Below are positions 45,333 to 54,240 of a stretch of 64,000 bases of DNA, piece after piece (position 1 is the stretch's first letter; each line of letters starts with the position of its first letter). The notes beneath the pieces are model-generated. The model had not been told where the DNA came from, searched no databases, and saw only the letters and a list, made by a program, of their open reading frames with translations. The DNA comes from Trueperella sp. (lineage in GTDB: Bacteria; Actinomycetota; Actinomycetes; Actinomycetales; Actinomycetaceae), in contig JAUNLU010000003.1 in the NCBI GenBank assembly GCA_030532125.1, positions 90,491-154,490 of the forward strand, given 5' to 3'. Position numbers and translations under genes: made by a program.

Positions 45333-45836
45333 TCACCTCATATGACCTACGCCGTCGTGACACTTGATGCACGACATCTTTTCATCTTTTACAGCGACGC
45401 CGTGGGTGATGTCATCCACCATGTCACTGTGACAGTACCGGCAAGAGTCCTCAGTGACCTGCCGGTTGTGTTCGCGGATTTTGATATTTTCTGGATAGTT
45501 GTCAAGTGTGAACTTCAAAGAATGCATAAAGCCGTTTTCGGCTTTATTAATGTATTTGTACACGATGTTGTTGTGCGGGGCATGGCAGTCATTACAAGTG
45601 GCTACATCGGCGTGGCTACCTTTGATATAGGCGTTGTACTGCTCATTCATGGCGTGGCATGAATTGCAGGTCTGGGGGTCATTACCGAAGTAGCTAGTGA
45701 ATCCAGCTGCTTGGAGCGTAGTAACCCCGACACCAGCCAATAGTCCCATGGCAACTGCCAGCGCGATGCCAAGTTTTCCAGCGAAGACGGCAGATAGCGC
45801 GTTTTTGACGTGCCCCCAGATGGTACGTAGCGCCAT
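45333..45836 (-). CDS. nrfH: NrfH tetraheme quinol dehydrogenase
   Basis: Membrane-anchored NapC/NirT-family cytochrome that takes electrons from menaquinol to NrfA. The frame runs to 45875, but the ATG at 45836 has AGGAGG 6 bases upstream and gives 167 residues. One helix (about 22-42) is followed by four heme sites at Cys57, 81, 132 and 156 (CNSCH, CNDCH, CRYCH, CIKCH). The first is CxxCHAM, with the Met ligand seen in other NrfH proteins. It is the first gene of the run reaching down to resA. Confidence 0.92.
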   Translation of the reverse strand: MALRTIWGHVKNALSAVFAGKLGIALAVAMGLLAGVGVTTLQAAGFTSYFGNDPQTCNSCHAMNEQYNAYIKGSHADVATCNDCHAPHNNIVYKYINKAENGFMHSLKFTLDNYPENIKIREHNRQVTEDSCRYCHSDMVDDITHGVAVKDEKMSCIKCHDGVGHMR

Positions 45837-45928
45837 ATGCCACCTCCTATATGCCGTGTCGCTAAGTTTGGGCAATCCAATAGGAATAACTTGGCTCCAT
45901 TTTACCTGTTCAGATCGAAAAAATACGC

Positions 45929-45963
45929 ACTATAGCGACATCAGAAACTCTAGTTGTTAACTA
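45929..45963 (-). promoter_or_regulatory. Candidate nrf promoter and operator
   Basis: On the minus strand TATAGT (45929-45934) could be a -10 box, with TTAACA (45955-45960) about 20 bases upstream, a wide spacing. The palindrome TAGTT-GTT-AACTA (45951-45963) overlaps this -35 region. The TSS would be about 90 bases upstream of nrfH. No FNR or NarL consensus was recognised. Confidence 0.35.
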
Positions 45964-46040
45964 AATCTAGGGCAGCATCTAGCTACTCAACTGGTGCCGC
46001 GAATACATGGGATAACTACTAGCGGTCCGCTATCAGCCTG

Positions 46041-48665
46041 TTATTCCTCAGAGATTGCAGCTAATGGCGGGGTCTTGGCTGCTTGAGCTGCTGGCCAAAG
46101 TGCAGCTACGACACCTACAATTGCTGAGCCAATTAGCATTATGCCAATTTGTGCCCATGGGATAACCACAGTGTCGAGCCCTTCCCCGGAAAGTACTACC
46201 AGCAACGCCCAGCCCAGTGCCAATCCCAATAGGACACCTGAAATTGCGCCAAATACCGCAATCTGGAGAGATTCAATGCGTATCATGCGTCGAATTTCGG
46301 ACCGTTGAATACCAATGGCACGCAGGGTGCCGATCTCTTGCCGGCGTTCCACAATTGACAGCGCCAGCGTGTTAATAATGCCAAGAACCGAGATTACTAC
46401 GGCCAGCCCCAGCAACCCATACACGATGCCGAGCATGACGTTAATTGATGCCGCGGCGACATTACTGAATTCTGCCACGCTCATCACCTGTACTATCAAG
46501 TAATCAGCAACTGCCTGTTCCAAGTCAGCTCTCATACTTTCGATTTCCCGCGCAGAAGAAGCTGCAACATCTACGTAAACCTGTAGTGGCACGATCAGAG
46601 AAGTGTTCTCCGCAACTGATTGCAGCGCATTTGGCGAAACGATAAACGTTTGCGATGGGTCTAAAGTGTCTTGGAAAATGCCAGTAACTGCTATTGGCCA
46701 GCTGCCTTGGGGGCTGACCATCATCAGTTCGGTTCCGGGAGTCCAACCGTTTTCCTCAGCCAGTGTTTGCTTTACGATGACGCCGGCATCCGGTGCAGAA
46801 AGATCCAGAGATCCAGCAATTAGCTTTGCACTGTACCACTTTCCGACATCACCACTGAAAAAAGTGGAATTACTTTCCGTCGGCCCGTACATGTCAGCAT
46901 TTTCTACCTGACCAGTAGCTTCCCGCTCCATGAGTTGTTCTTTGGTCATAATCGAGATGGGACCAAAGAACAAAGTGGCCGTATCAGTTACGCCGTCCAC
47001 TTTTTCCGCAATATTTTCAACGTCACTGGGCATAGTGACTGATGAAGAAAGTGGGGGCGACAAAATAAAATCAGCAGATAGATCGGACTCCAGCCATTCT
47101 TCCACTGATGCCCTCATGCTGGTGCCGAGCATGCCAACGCTTGTCACCAGTGCCAATCCCAGCATCAAAGCGAAAGAGGTGGCAGCCGTGCGCCGCGGGT
47201 TGCGTTGCGAATTAGTAGCTGCCAATTTGCCGACCGACCCAAAGGGGGCGCCGAAAATTCTGCCCAACCCGCCAACCAGTGGTCGAGCTAGTGCTGGCCC
47301 AGCCAGCCAAAACGCTATGACCGATGTAATAGCGCCAGCTCCCACCAAAATACCGCGGATAGCAGTCTCCGCGTCAGCCCACACCATTGCCCACGCCACT
47401 GCGACCACTGCTATTAGCGCCAGGGCAGCGCCTACGGCAGTCCGTCTCCCCACAGAGTTCGCAGAAGATTGGTCGCCTGAGCGCATCGCCTCCACCGGCG
47501 GAATAGCACCGGCTCGAACTGCGGGCGCCCATGCAGCCAAAACTGTAATAACCAGACCAATAACGATGGGAACTACTACTGCCGAGGTAGTTAGCGTCAA
47601 ACCACCGCCGGGCAAGGTAATCCCTACCGCATCCATGACTACGTACAGCAATTTTGTAAGCCCAAGGCCTGCCAGGACGCCTACCCCGGAGCCGATTAAT
47701 CCCACTATGGTCGCTTCAAAAAGGACGGTGCGAGTCAACTGCCGGCGGGATGTGCCAATCGCACGCAACAGTGCAAATTCACTAGTGCGCTGAGCAACCA
47801 ACATAGCGAAAGTATTGGAAATGATGAATGCGCCTACCAGCAGCCCAATCAAGCCGAATGCCACCAGTAGGTAATTTACAAAGCTGAGTGCCTCTGTAAT
47901 CTGCTGTGCAGATTCTTCAGCTAACTCTTTTCCCTCTTGGACGGTAAGTTCTGGAAACTTGCCGGCCAGAGCATTTGCCAGTTCGGCGGGATCAGTATCT
48001 GGCGTAGCAGATACAGTCAATCCATCAACGTGTTCCCCATCGGTATAGAGTTCACGCCATTTATCCTCGTGAAAAAGGACGCTGAGCCAGCCGGTACTAT
48101 CAGCCTCGGACCGTACAATACCGGCTACTTTTACCTCAGCTCGCCCCCGGCCGGTTACCACTGTGACGTTGTCCCTGACCTGCAAATTACCTAACTGTGC
48201 CGCCGTCGCATTGATTACGATCTCATCTGGGACTTGCGGCGCACCACCGTCGGTAAATTCCATGGACTGGCCCACTAAATCTTCTGGCGCAAAATACACC
48301 AGCCCCATGGAGGGAGCCCCCAGTGTTTGGATAGCGGTGCCATCCGCACCCGTCATAATGACGTCATTCGCGCGCATGGTCGGATTAACTGCCCGCACTC
48401 CAGGGTGATGCGCCAGCTTCTCAACGGTTGCGCGATCTAATTCGAATGGTTGTTCCGCTGTGGTACTCACCGCCACATCAACGCCGTCATACGCGGTAGC
48501 CAATGCGCCGTCAAACGCCTTATTCAGCGAGGCTGTAAAGACGAATGCGCCAGAAATAAATGCCGTACCCAGCACCACAGCCAGGATCGTGAGCAGTAAG
48601 CGAACTTTATGAGCGGCGATATTGCGCAGTGATACTCTTCTTAGCGCAGTTCTAGAGCTAGCCAT
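46041..48665 (-). CDS. MacB/FtsX-like ABC transporter permease
   Basis: An 874-residue permease with two FtsX-type membrane modules (about 265-390 and 760-870), an N-terminal helix at 20-40 and large extracytoplasmic domains. The layout is that of the actinobacterial duplicated permeases that work with LolD/MacB-like ATPases. The ATPase gene lies 30 bases upstream. Exported substrate is unknown: lipoproteins, peptides or antibiotics are known for relatives. Confidence 0.87.
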   Translation of the reverse strand: MASSRTALRRVSLRNIAAHKVRLLLTILAVVLGTAFISGAFVFTASLNKAFDGALATAYDGVDVAVSTTAEQPFELDRATVEKLAHHPGVRAVNPTMRANDVIMTGADGTAIQTLGAPSMGLVYFAPEDLVGQSMEFTDGGAPQVPDEIVINATAAQLGNLQVRDNVTVVTGRGRAEVKVAGIVRSEADSTGWLSVLFHEDKWRELYTDGEHVDGLTVSATPDTDPAELANALAGKFPELTVQEGKELAEESAQQITEALSFVNYLLVAFGLIGLLVGAFIISNTFAMLVAQRTSEFALLRAIGTSRRQLTRTVLFEATIVGLIGSGVGVLAGLGLTKLLYVVMDAVGITLPGGGLTLTTSAVVVPIVIGLVITVLAAWAPAVRAGAIPPVEAMRSGDQSSANSVGRRTAVGAALALIAVVAVAWAMVWADAETAIRGILVGAGAITSVIAFWLAGPALARPLVGGLGRIFGAPFGSVGKLAATNSQRNPRRTAATSFALMLGLALVTSVGMLGTSMRASVEEWLESDLSADFILSPPLSSSVTMPSDVENIAEKVDGVTDTATLFFGPISIMTKEQLMEREATGQVENADMYGPTESNSTFFSGDVGKWYSAKLIAGSLDLSAPDAGVIVKQTLAEENGWTPGTELMMVSPQGSWPIAVTGIFQDTLDPSQTFIVSPNALQSVAENTSLIVPLQVYVDVAASSAREIESMRADLEQAVADYLIVQVMSVAEFSNVAAASINVMLGIVYGLLGLAVVISVLGIINTLALSIVERRQEIGTLRAIGIQRSEIRRMIRIESLQIAVFGAISGVLLGLALGWALLVVLSGEGLDTVVIPWAQIGIMLIGSAIVGVVAALWPAAQAAKTPPLAAISEE

Positions 48666-48695
48666 GCGAAAACCCTTCCCCGTACTGCGTCAATC

Positions 48696-49496
48696 TCAGT
48701 AGTCTTCAATAGTGGCCATACGCTGCAAAATGGTCTCCTGTGTGGGCTGGGCGATCTCATCGACAATGCGCCCATCGGCCAAGAAAACCACCCGATCGGC
48801 ATAGGAAGCTGCCTTAGCGTCGTGCGTGACGATGACGACGGTCTGCCCCATCTCATCAACTGCCGCACGTAGTATTTCAAGCACTTCACGCGAGGCATTA
48901 GAGTCCAGATTGCCAGTGGGCTCATCACCGAAAATTATCTCTGGTCGGCTCACTAGGGCGCGAGCACAAGCTACTCGTTGCTGTTGACCGCCAGAAAGCT
49001 CTGCTGGCCGGTGGGACAGGCGCGAGGTCAAACCTAGCCGTGAAGTGACCTCGGCAAACCACTGTTTATCTACATTACGACCGGCCACATCGATAGGCAG
49101 GGTAATATTCTCCGCAGCGGTGAGGGTTGGCACCAAGTTGAAGGACTGGAACACAAATCCGAGACGATCCCGCCGTAGGGCCGTGATCTGCTTGTCGTTC
49201 AGCTTAGCTAATTCCGTGTCGCCGATAAAAGCTGTGCCAGAGGTAGCGCTATCCAGACCAGCCATACAGTGCATTAAGGTTGATTTACCCGATCCAGACG
49301 GCCCCATAATGGCGGTAAATTCACCCTTTTGAAAAGCTACTGACACGTTATCCAGTGCCATTACCGTGGCATCGCCAGCGCCGTATTTCTTCGTCAACCG
49401 CTCCGCCCGAGCCGCAGCGGGAGGGACATTAGAAGTGGTATTGCTGATCTCGTAAGGTTCAGATGCTGAGGTCTGTGGCGCACGATGCTTTGGCAT
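48696..49496 (-). CDS. ABC transporter ATP-binding protein (LolD/MacB type)
   Basis: A 266-residue ATPase with Walker A GPSGSGKST, Q-loop FVFQSFNLVPTL, signature LSGGQQQRV and Walker [13 protein letters not shown]. An extended Ser/Thr/Pro-rich N-terminus of about 30 residues precedes the domain. FQSFNLVP is typical of the MacB/LolD/FtsE group. It pairs with the downstream permease. Confidence 0.9.
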   Translation of the reverse strand: MPKHRAPQTSASEPYEISNTTSNVPPAAARAERLTKKYGAGDATVMALDNVSVAFQKGEFTAIMGPSGSGKSTLMHCMAGLDSATSGTAFIGDTELAKLNDKQITALRRDRLGFVFQSFNLVPTLTAAENITLPIDVAGRNVDKQWFAEVTSRLGLTSRLSHRPAELSGGQQQRVACARALVSRPEIIFGDEPTGNLDSNASREVLEILRAAVDEMGQTVVIVTHDAKAASYADRVVFLADGRIVDEIAQPTQETILQRMATIEDY

Positions 49497-49613
49497 AATT
49501 AAAACCTAGGTCAGGGTACACATTTCACTTAAAATGCTATCTAACTTGACGCGAAATACCTAGGGTGCGGTTGAAGAACGTCCAGAAGAAAACTGGCAGT
49601 TTAGGGCGGGGAG

Positions 49614-50522
49614 TTACAGTTTGGCCGCTACTTCTATGCTGAGTTCGCGAACTGCGCCGGGTTCGAGCATCATTTTGGCGGCGATTTCAGCGCGGTTGAG
49701 TGCGTCGGGCAAGTACTGGCAAGGTTCGATTGCAACTGCACGGCCGCCATCGCGGGCAAGGCCGCGGCCAGAGAATAGATGGAAGTTTCCAGACCCAATT
49801 TCCGGGTCAAGTTGAGAGCGGATGGTAACTTCGCGCCTGCCGGTGATTAGGCGTGCGGAAACCCAACCGCAGCCGTCGGCGTCGATGCCGGTGAGGGCTG
49901 CGTCGAGATCGTCAGATAAGGATAGGGGCTGGGCGGTATCTGCCGGCCGGAAAGCTGCCTCACCAGGGAGGGGGATGAGTTCGCCGTCGACGTTGACCCA
50001 GTGGGTGGCGCTGACCTCTAGACGGGCTTCCGCGAGAGGGCCATCGAGGAGAAAATAGGGGTGCCATCCGAGACCTACGGGCACGGAGCGATCAGAGAGG
50101 TTTGTGCAGCGCATTTCAATGCGCAGAGTATTTTCGGTTTTGATATCGTAGCTGACTTCGAGGCGCATCTGGGCTGGCCAGTGGTCGGATTTGGCGATTT
50201 GGGCGGTGTAGCGAAGTTCGCCGGCGTCTTCCTCATGGTCAAAGTTTCGGGCAAAGAATAGACCGTGCAAACCGCGTTCTATTTCGGCGGAATGCTTAGG
50301 AATTTCGCGGGTTTCTTCGCCGTCTTGCCATTTGCCGTTGCGGATGCGGTTGGACCAGGGGGCGAGAATTGCGTTGCGAAAACCGTCTAGAGTTTCCTGC
50401 TCAGCATTGCTTCGGTAACCATCGACGATTTCGACGCCGTTAACTTTCCAGGAACGTAGGGTTGCTCCGGCGGAGCTGACTGCTATAGCGGCTCCACGAT
50501 TCTCAGCTTTTTGCACCTGCAT
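49614..50522 (-). CDS. Aldose 1-epimerase family protein
   Basis: A 302-residue protein of the galactose mutarotase fold, with NAILAPWSNRIRNGKW, ERGLHGLFF and the histidine in GLGWHPYFLLDG expected at the active site, plus the C-terminal acidic EPCQYLPDALNR. It interconverts the anomers of aldohexoses or hexose phosphates. No sugar operon adjoins it, so the substrate is open. Confidence 0.85.
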   Translation of the reverse strand: MQVQKAENRGAAIAVSSAGATLRSWKVNGVEIVDGYRSNAEQETLDGFRNAILAPWSNRIRNGKWQDGEETREIPKHSAEIERGLHGLFFARNFDHEEDAGELRYTAQIAKSDHWPAQMRLEVSYDIKTENTLRIEMRCTNLSDRSVPVGLGWHPYFLLDGPLAEARLEVSATHWVNVDGELIPLPGEAAFRPADTAQPLSLSDDLDAALTGIDADGCGWVSARLITGRREVTIRSQLDPEIGSGNFHLFSGRGLARDGGRAVAIEPCQYLPDALNRAEIAAKMMLEPGAVRELSIEVAAKL

Positions 50523-50639
50523 TAACGCCCCCCTGGTTTTGATCGCTTTCTGGAAAGCATTCTAATTGAACTAATTCCTCTTGTTTGTGTGCAATTTAGG
50601 CCTCTAGCAAGTACCACACTGGCTACTGCGGATGGCGTG

Positions 50640-51914
50640 CTAGATATTCCACTCGGACGGTTTACCGAGCCTACGAAACTGCGGAACGAAAACCATGCAG
50701 ATCGTGCCGAACACTTCAAGCGCCACAAATACCGCAAGCGTGCTGCTAAAGCCAGCTAAATCCAAGCCGACACCGGCTAATAGCGGACCAAAAGGCAACA
50801 ATCCCCCGTTTATTAACGCGGCTGCCGAAGTGATCGAACCAATCTGAGTTTGTGGAATCTGCGCAATCGCCCATCCCGACGCTGCGGCGTTAAACAACGG
50901 TACTGTCACGCCAAACAGTCCAACGCAAGTCAATATCACCCAAAAGTCATGCACAACCAGTAGTGGCATAAGCGTAAGAACCGAAAATGCGAGTGCATAA
51001 ATCGTCAGTTTTCCCGTAGGCGCACGGGAGGCAAGCGGCCCAGCAATCAAAGATCCCGTGATCATCCCCACCGCGAGTGCGGTTGAGACGAGGCCGATTC
51101 GCTCCCCGCTCTCTCCAGAGGCTCCCAGGGCAAGGATTATCGTCTGTAGTACTCCATTCGTAGCTAGCGAGACTACCGCAGCGATAACAAGCAACAACGT
51201 TACAGACAGATGTTCGCGGAGCCATCCAAACCCGGCTCGTAGCTGCTCCGTCACGCGCGGGAGCGACTCACCCGCTGCCAATCCTGATTGGGGCCGTAGG
51301 TCTGCGGTAATTGAGGTGGCGAAAAACCACGCGGCGATATGTCCGACAGCCTGCGCAGCAAAGGGAAGCCAAATAGAAAGCGCTACCAACAACCCGCCGA
51401 GTGGACCCGAAACTACCCGGATCGTTCCGTCGCGCGCCTGGTTAGCCGCGAGTGCGCGCGGCAACTGTTCAGGTTCCACCAGCATCCTAAGAACCGGAAT
51501 GGAAACACCCGCAAAAAATCCTCCGCGAAAACCGGCAACCGCCGCCAAGATGAACAGCACCGGTGCAGACAAATAACCAGCGAAATAAATAATTATGGCG
51601 CTTATCCAGATGAGGGCGCCCAACCCGTGCCCAAGCACCATGACTCTCTTGCGATTAACTCTGTCAGCAACCACTCCACCGGGAAGTGTCGCCAGGAGAG
51701 ACGACGTCATCGACACTGCACCTACCGCACCAGCGAGGGCAAGCGACCCGGTTACCGCCAGCGCGATTAAGGGCATAGCAAATGCCCTGATTGCATCCCC
51801 CATATCGCCTGCAATATCGGATGTAAACCACCTCAAGTAGTCACCATTGCGAAGCAACGGTTTCGAGTTGCTAACGGGCTGGTTGTCAAAAATATCTGTG
51901 TCTACAGTCGTCAT
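50640..51914 (-). CDS. MFS transporter (drug efflux-like)
   Basis: Major facilitator of 424 residues with about twelve helices; GGVVADRVNRKRVM is the loop 2-3 signature of the group. It is divergent from an ArsR-type regulator. On the minus strand TTGCGC (51945-51950), a 17-base spacer and TATATT (51922-51927) form a good promoter, and the ATG at 51914 lies 7 bases after the -10. The message is thus probably leaderless, and this ATG is preferred over that at 51920. The -35 falls inside the palindromic operator. The exported compound is unknown. Confidence 0.87.
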   Translation of the reverse strand: MTTVDTDIFDNQPVSNSKPLLRNGDYLRWFTSDIAGDMGDAIRAFAMPLIALAVTGSLALAGAVGAVSMTSSLLATLPGGVVADRVNRKRVMVLGHGLGALIWISAIIIYFAGYLSAPVLFILAAVAGFRGGFFAGVSIPVLRMLVEPEQLPRALAANQARDGTIRVVSGPLGGLLVALSIWLPFAAQAVGHIAAWFFATSITADLRPQSGLAAGESLPRVTEQLRAGFGWLREHLSVTLLLVIAAVVSLATNGVLQTIILALGASGESGERIGLVSTALAVGMITGSLIAGPLASRAPTGKLTIYALAFSVLTLMPLLVVHDFWVILTCVGLFGVTVPLFNAAASGWAIAQIPQTQIGSITSAAALINGGLLPFGPLLAGVGLDLAGFSSTLAVFVALEVFGTICMVFVPQFRRLGKPSEWNI

Positions 51915-51938
51915 AACCATTAATATAGTTCAGCAAAT

Positions 51939-51968
51939 AATATTGCGCAAGAAAGATTGCGCAATATT
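51939..51968. promoter_or_regulatory. Perfect palindromic operator for ArsR/MFS pair
   Basis: AATATTGCGCAA, six bases (GAAAGA), then TTGCGCAATATT: a perfect 12+12 inverted repeat. It covers the -35 box of the MFS gene and lies next to the -10 (TATTAT, 51973-51978) of the regulator gene, so binding would silence both. Confidence 0.9.
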
Positions 51969-51984
51969 TGTGTATTATTTTTTT

Positions 51985-52584
51985 ATGAACATCCAGCCTG
52001 AGGTTCTCTTAAAGACCATTGCCAGCCCTAAACGGATGAGCATTTTGTACGAGCTTGCTTTTCAAGATGGCCGCGCGCGCGTTAGCGATCTAGCAAAGGC
52101 ACTTGGAGAAGCTCCGAACTCCGTGTCGTATCACATTCGCGAGTTAGCAAAGGCAGGCATCGTCGAAAAAGTAGACAGCCCAGCCACCGACGCTCGGGAG
52201 ACTTGGTATCGCATTGTTGGAAACGGTCTCGACATAGACGCCAGCACCAGGACAGACGAACTGGACATCGGAGTAATTCTGGAACGGGTCTATACGCACG
52301 CAAGCAACTCCCCCGTTATTGCGCGCCATCGCACTACCGCTGCGAACAACTTAGGCGGGTCAGGCACGGTGTACGGCTTTTTGAATGTACTTAGGCTTAC
52401 TGCAGAAGAGAAAGCCGAGCTCACGGAAGCAATCCACAAAGCGCTCGACCGCGCGCTGGCACAGGATCACAAGCATAAGGCTCGACTAGAAAATCCCAAA
52501 ACGCGCGAGAGCACATTAGCGGAAACCGAGAAGTTATACATCGACGTCAACCACTTCCCCGTCATCGAAGATATGGAAGACTAA
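51985..52584 (+). CDS. ArsR-like winged-helix regulator
   Basis: A 199-residue regulator with an N-terminal ArsR/HTH_20 winged helix (about 5-75, MSILYELAFQDGRARVSDLAKALG and SVSYHIRELAKAGIV) and a C-terminal helical effector domain of unknown ligand. No cysteine metal site is seen, so it is more likely to sense an organic compound than a metal. The ATG at 51985 lies 7 bases after TATTAT with only T residues between, so a leaderless mRNA is likely. It should repress itself and the divergent MFS gene through the 12+12 palindrome. Confidence 0.83.
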   Translation: MNIQPEVLLKTIASPKRMSILYELAFQDGRARVSDLAKALGEAPNSVSYHIRELAKAGIVEKVDSPATDARETWYRIVGNGLDIDASTRTDELDIGVILERVYTHASNSPVIARHRTTAANNLGGSGTVYGFLNVLRLTAEEKAELTEAIHKALDRALAQDHKHKARLENPKTRESTLAETEKLYIDVNHFPVIEDMED

Positions 52585-52816
52585 GCCACTGCACCTCAAG
52601 GATAAGGGCTGGAGCGCAACCCCTGCACTCTCACTTGCGGATAAAGATTAAAGGTGACAACCCGACTTAACCTTTCATAGATAACCGCTAACCATGAATC
52701 GTTTCGCTGCCTGGAGAGGTTTAACTCATACTACGTTTCTACGGCTACCTGAACGTACCCCCGCCTCCACTCAGTTCGACACGCGAGTTAGCAAACCGGT
52801 CTGGCAAATGCCCACG

Positions 52817-53071
52817 CTAGAGCACGGCACGCTGGAACAACTCCGCGACTGTCAGATTTAAAACTTTTGCGAGGCCATACACTGTCGCCATCTGAGGATT
52901 AGAGGGTCCTGTTTCTCCTTTGCGCCCTGAAGCACGCCCAGCCTCGAGCAATTGGAGCTGGTTCTTAGTGATTCCTGCCGTGAAAGCAAGCTTCTCTTGA
53001 GAGAATCCACGGTCTAATCGCGCCTCACGTAACACTGCCCCGAGTCGCTTTGCCTCCTTATTGCTCCACAT
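52817..53071 (-). CDS. XRE-family helix-turn-helix regulator
   Basis: A small Cro/CI-type regulator with the DNA-binding core LGAVLREARLDRGFSQEKLAFTAGITKNQLQLLE. From the ATG at 53071 (MWSNKEAKRL) it has 84 residues. In-frame GTG 53107 and TTG 53104 are alternatives, and none has a clear ribosome-binding site. It is divergent from a lipoprotein gene, with a palindrome between them, so it probably controls that gene and itself. The preceding 232 bases to the ArsR gene hold nothing recognised. Confidence 0.75.
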   Translation of the reverse strand: MWSNKEAKRLGAVLREARLDRGFSQEKLAFTAGITKNQLQLLEAGRASGRKGETGPSNPQMATVYGLAKVLNLTVAELFQRAVL

Positions 53072-53110
53072 ATGTGCATCTTGCGAAACAGACCCGCGAA
53101 ACAACACCCT

Positions 53111-53130
53111 ATATATCAGACCTGATATAT
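53111..53130. promoter_or_regulatory. Palindromic operator for XRE/lipoprotein pair
   Basis: ATATATCAG-AC-CTGATATAT is a perfect 9+9 inverted repeat between the divergent XRE and lipoprotein genes. It contains TATA-rich -10-like boxes on both strands, a classic position for an autoregulating repressor site. Confidence 0.85.
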
Positions 53131-53178
53131 CATCTGCTAGAGACTTGTCTCACATACAAGCACAATAAAGGAGCTCAC

Positions 53179-54063
53179 ATGACCTTTCCACACCGCTCAG
53201 CGCTTGCGCTTCTTGCCACCAGCCTGCTGCTCGCAGGATGCTCAGGAGGAGGTGACAACGGCCTCTCAGCCAACTCTGACTTCGCCTTTGACGGTATCGC
53301 TGGACCTGCAGAGAGTATCCATATCGAAATCCCCCAGGAACTCATGGATGCAATGGGACCTGAGGCTGACAAACTTCTCGTAACGGCAATCGATATTAAG
53401 GCTCACGATTTGGATTCCGCCAAGTATTGTGCGGTGGATCTCACGTATACGTTCAGTGACGGAGCTATTGAGACTCTGTCCGCCCCACTTAACATAGACC
53501 CGCGTGGAACCCAAGAATACACTGAAAAGCTGGATGAACTGACACTTTCTTTCGCCCCAGGACATACATCAGGGCAAGTTCAGGATATTCTTTCCGCTCT
53601 CTATATGGAGGGGGGAGGTAAAATGCCAGCCGGTCCCGAGCGAGAAATCATTCTTCGGCGCCATGGTTTCGAGAGCTTTGATGTTGATGGTTACCTTGAA
53701 GAAAGACAACGCATTCGGGAAGAAGTTTCTGCCGATATCAAAAATGCTGACCCTGCTGTAAATTTGCTTTCCCGAATGGGTGCTAAGCCGATAAGCGAGT
53801 TTAATGAAACAGCACCTGAACCCGGCAAGTATATGCAAGAGGATGCTTCGTCAGCCACAGTTGTGCGCCCATGCGCCCTAAACTCATTTGATGACGATAA
53901 CAGCGGACGGCTAAAGTTTTTTAAGGCCAGTGGGGACGCTGCCGTCACCAAAGATGTGGCTACCGTCAAATACACCGTCATGAAGGATGGCAAAGTCACC
54001 ATTATCAGTTCGGAAGTCAAGGGCTATCAACAAGACTCATCAGGGAATTGGCTTGAGAAGTAG
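53179..54063 (+). CDS. Predicted lipoprotein of unknown function
   Basis: A 294-residue secreted lipoprotein. The start at 53179 has AAAGGAG upstream; the signal peptide ends in the lipobox LLAGC. The mature part is acidic, without a domain I recognise. It alternates a beta-rich first half (YCAVDLTYTFSDGA) with a helical middle (GYLEERQRIREEVSADI) and a C-terminal beta hairpin (ATVKYTVMKDGKVTII). It is controlled, by position, by the divergent XRE protein and is followed by a strong terminator. Confidence 0.78.
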   Translation: MTFPHRSALALLATSLLLAGCSGGGDNGLSANSDFAFDGIAGPAESIHIEIPQELMDAMGPEADKLLVTAIDIKAHDLDSAKYCAVDLTYTFSDGAIETLSAPLNIDPRGTQEYTEKLDELTLSFAPGHTSGQVQDILSALYMEGGGKMPAGPEREIILRRHGFESFDVDGYLEERQRIREEVSADIKNADPAVNLLSRMGAKPISEFNETAPEPGKYMQEDASSATVVRPCALNSFDDDNSGRLKFFKASGDAAVTKDVATVKYTVMKDGKVTIISSEVKGYQQDSSGNWLEK

Positions 54064-54073
54064 ATAGACCAGG

Positions 54074-54119
54074 AATAAGACCCCAGTTACCTTGTGGTGA
54101 CTGGGGTCTTATTTATTTT
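54074..54119 (+). terminator. Rho-independent terminator
   Basis: AATAAGACCCCAGT (54074-54087) and ACTGGGGTCTTATT (54100-54113) form a perfect 14-pair stem, followed by TATTTTC. It ends the lipoprotein transcript 10 bases after its stop. Confidence 0.93.
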
Positions 54120-54193
54120 CAGATTTCTATGATTCAGCAAAGACCTCCGAAGTCGAAAATCTCGAGGAGGCTCTCAAGAATCTGCATGAAAAT

Positions 54194-54240
54194 GGGGAAC
54201 TGCGAACCTACGCTCGAAAGCGTGAGTTCAACAGTTCCCC
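54194..54240 (-). terminator. Probable ssrA terminator hairpin
   Basis: GGGGAACTG (54194-54202) pairs with CAGTTCCCC (54232-54240), and inside it GAAC..ACGC pairs with GCGT..GTTC around a short loop. It starts 3 bases past the tmRNA 3' end on the minus strand and is followed by ATTTTC. Confidence 0.7.

Noticed and set aside
52585-52816. Possible broken gene between the ArsR and XRE genes
   Set aside because: No frame, repeat or conserved motif could be supported in these 232 bases.
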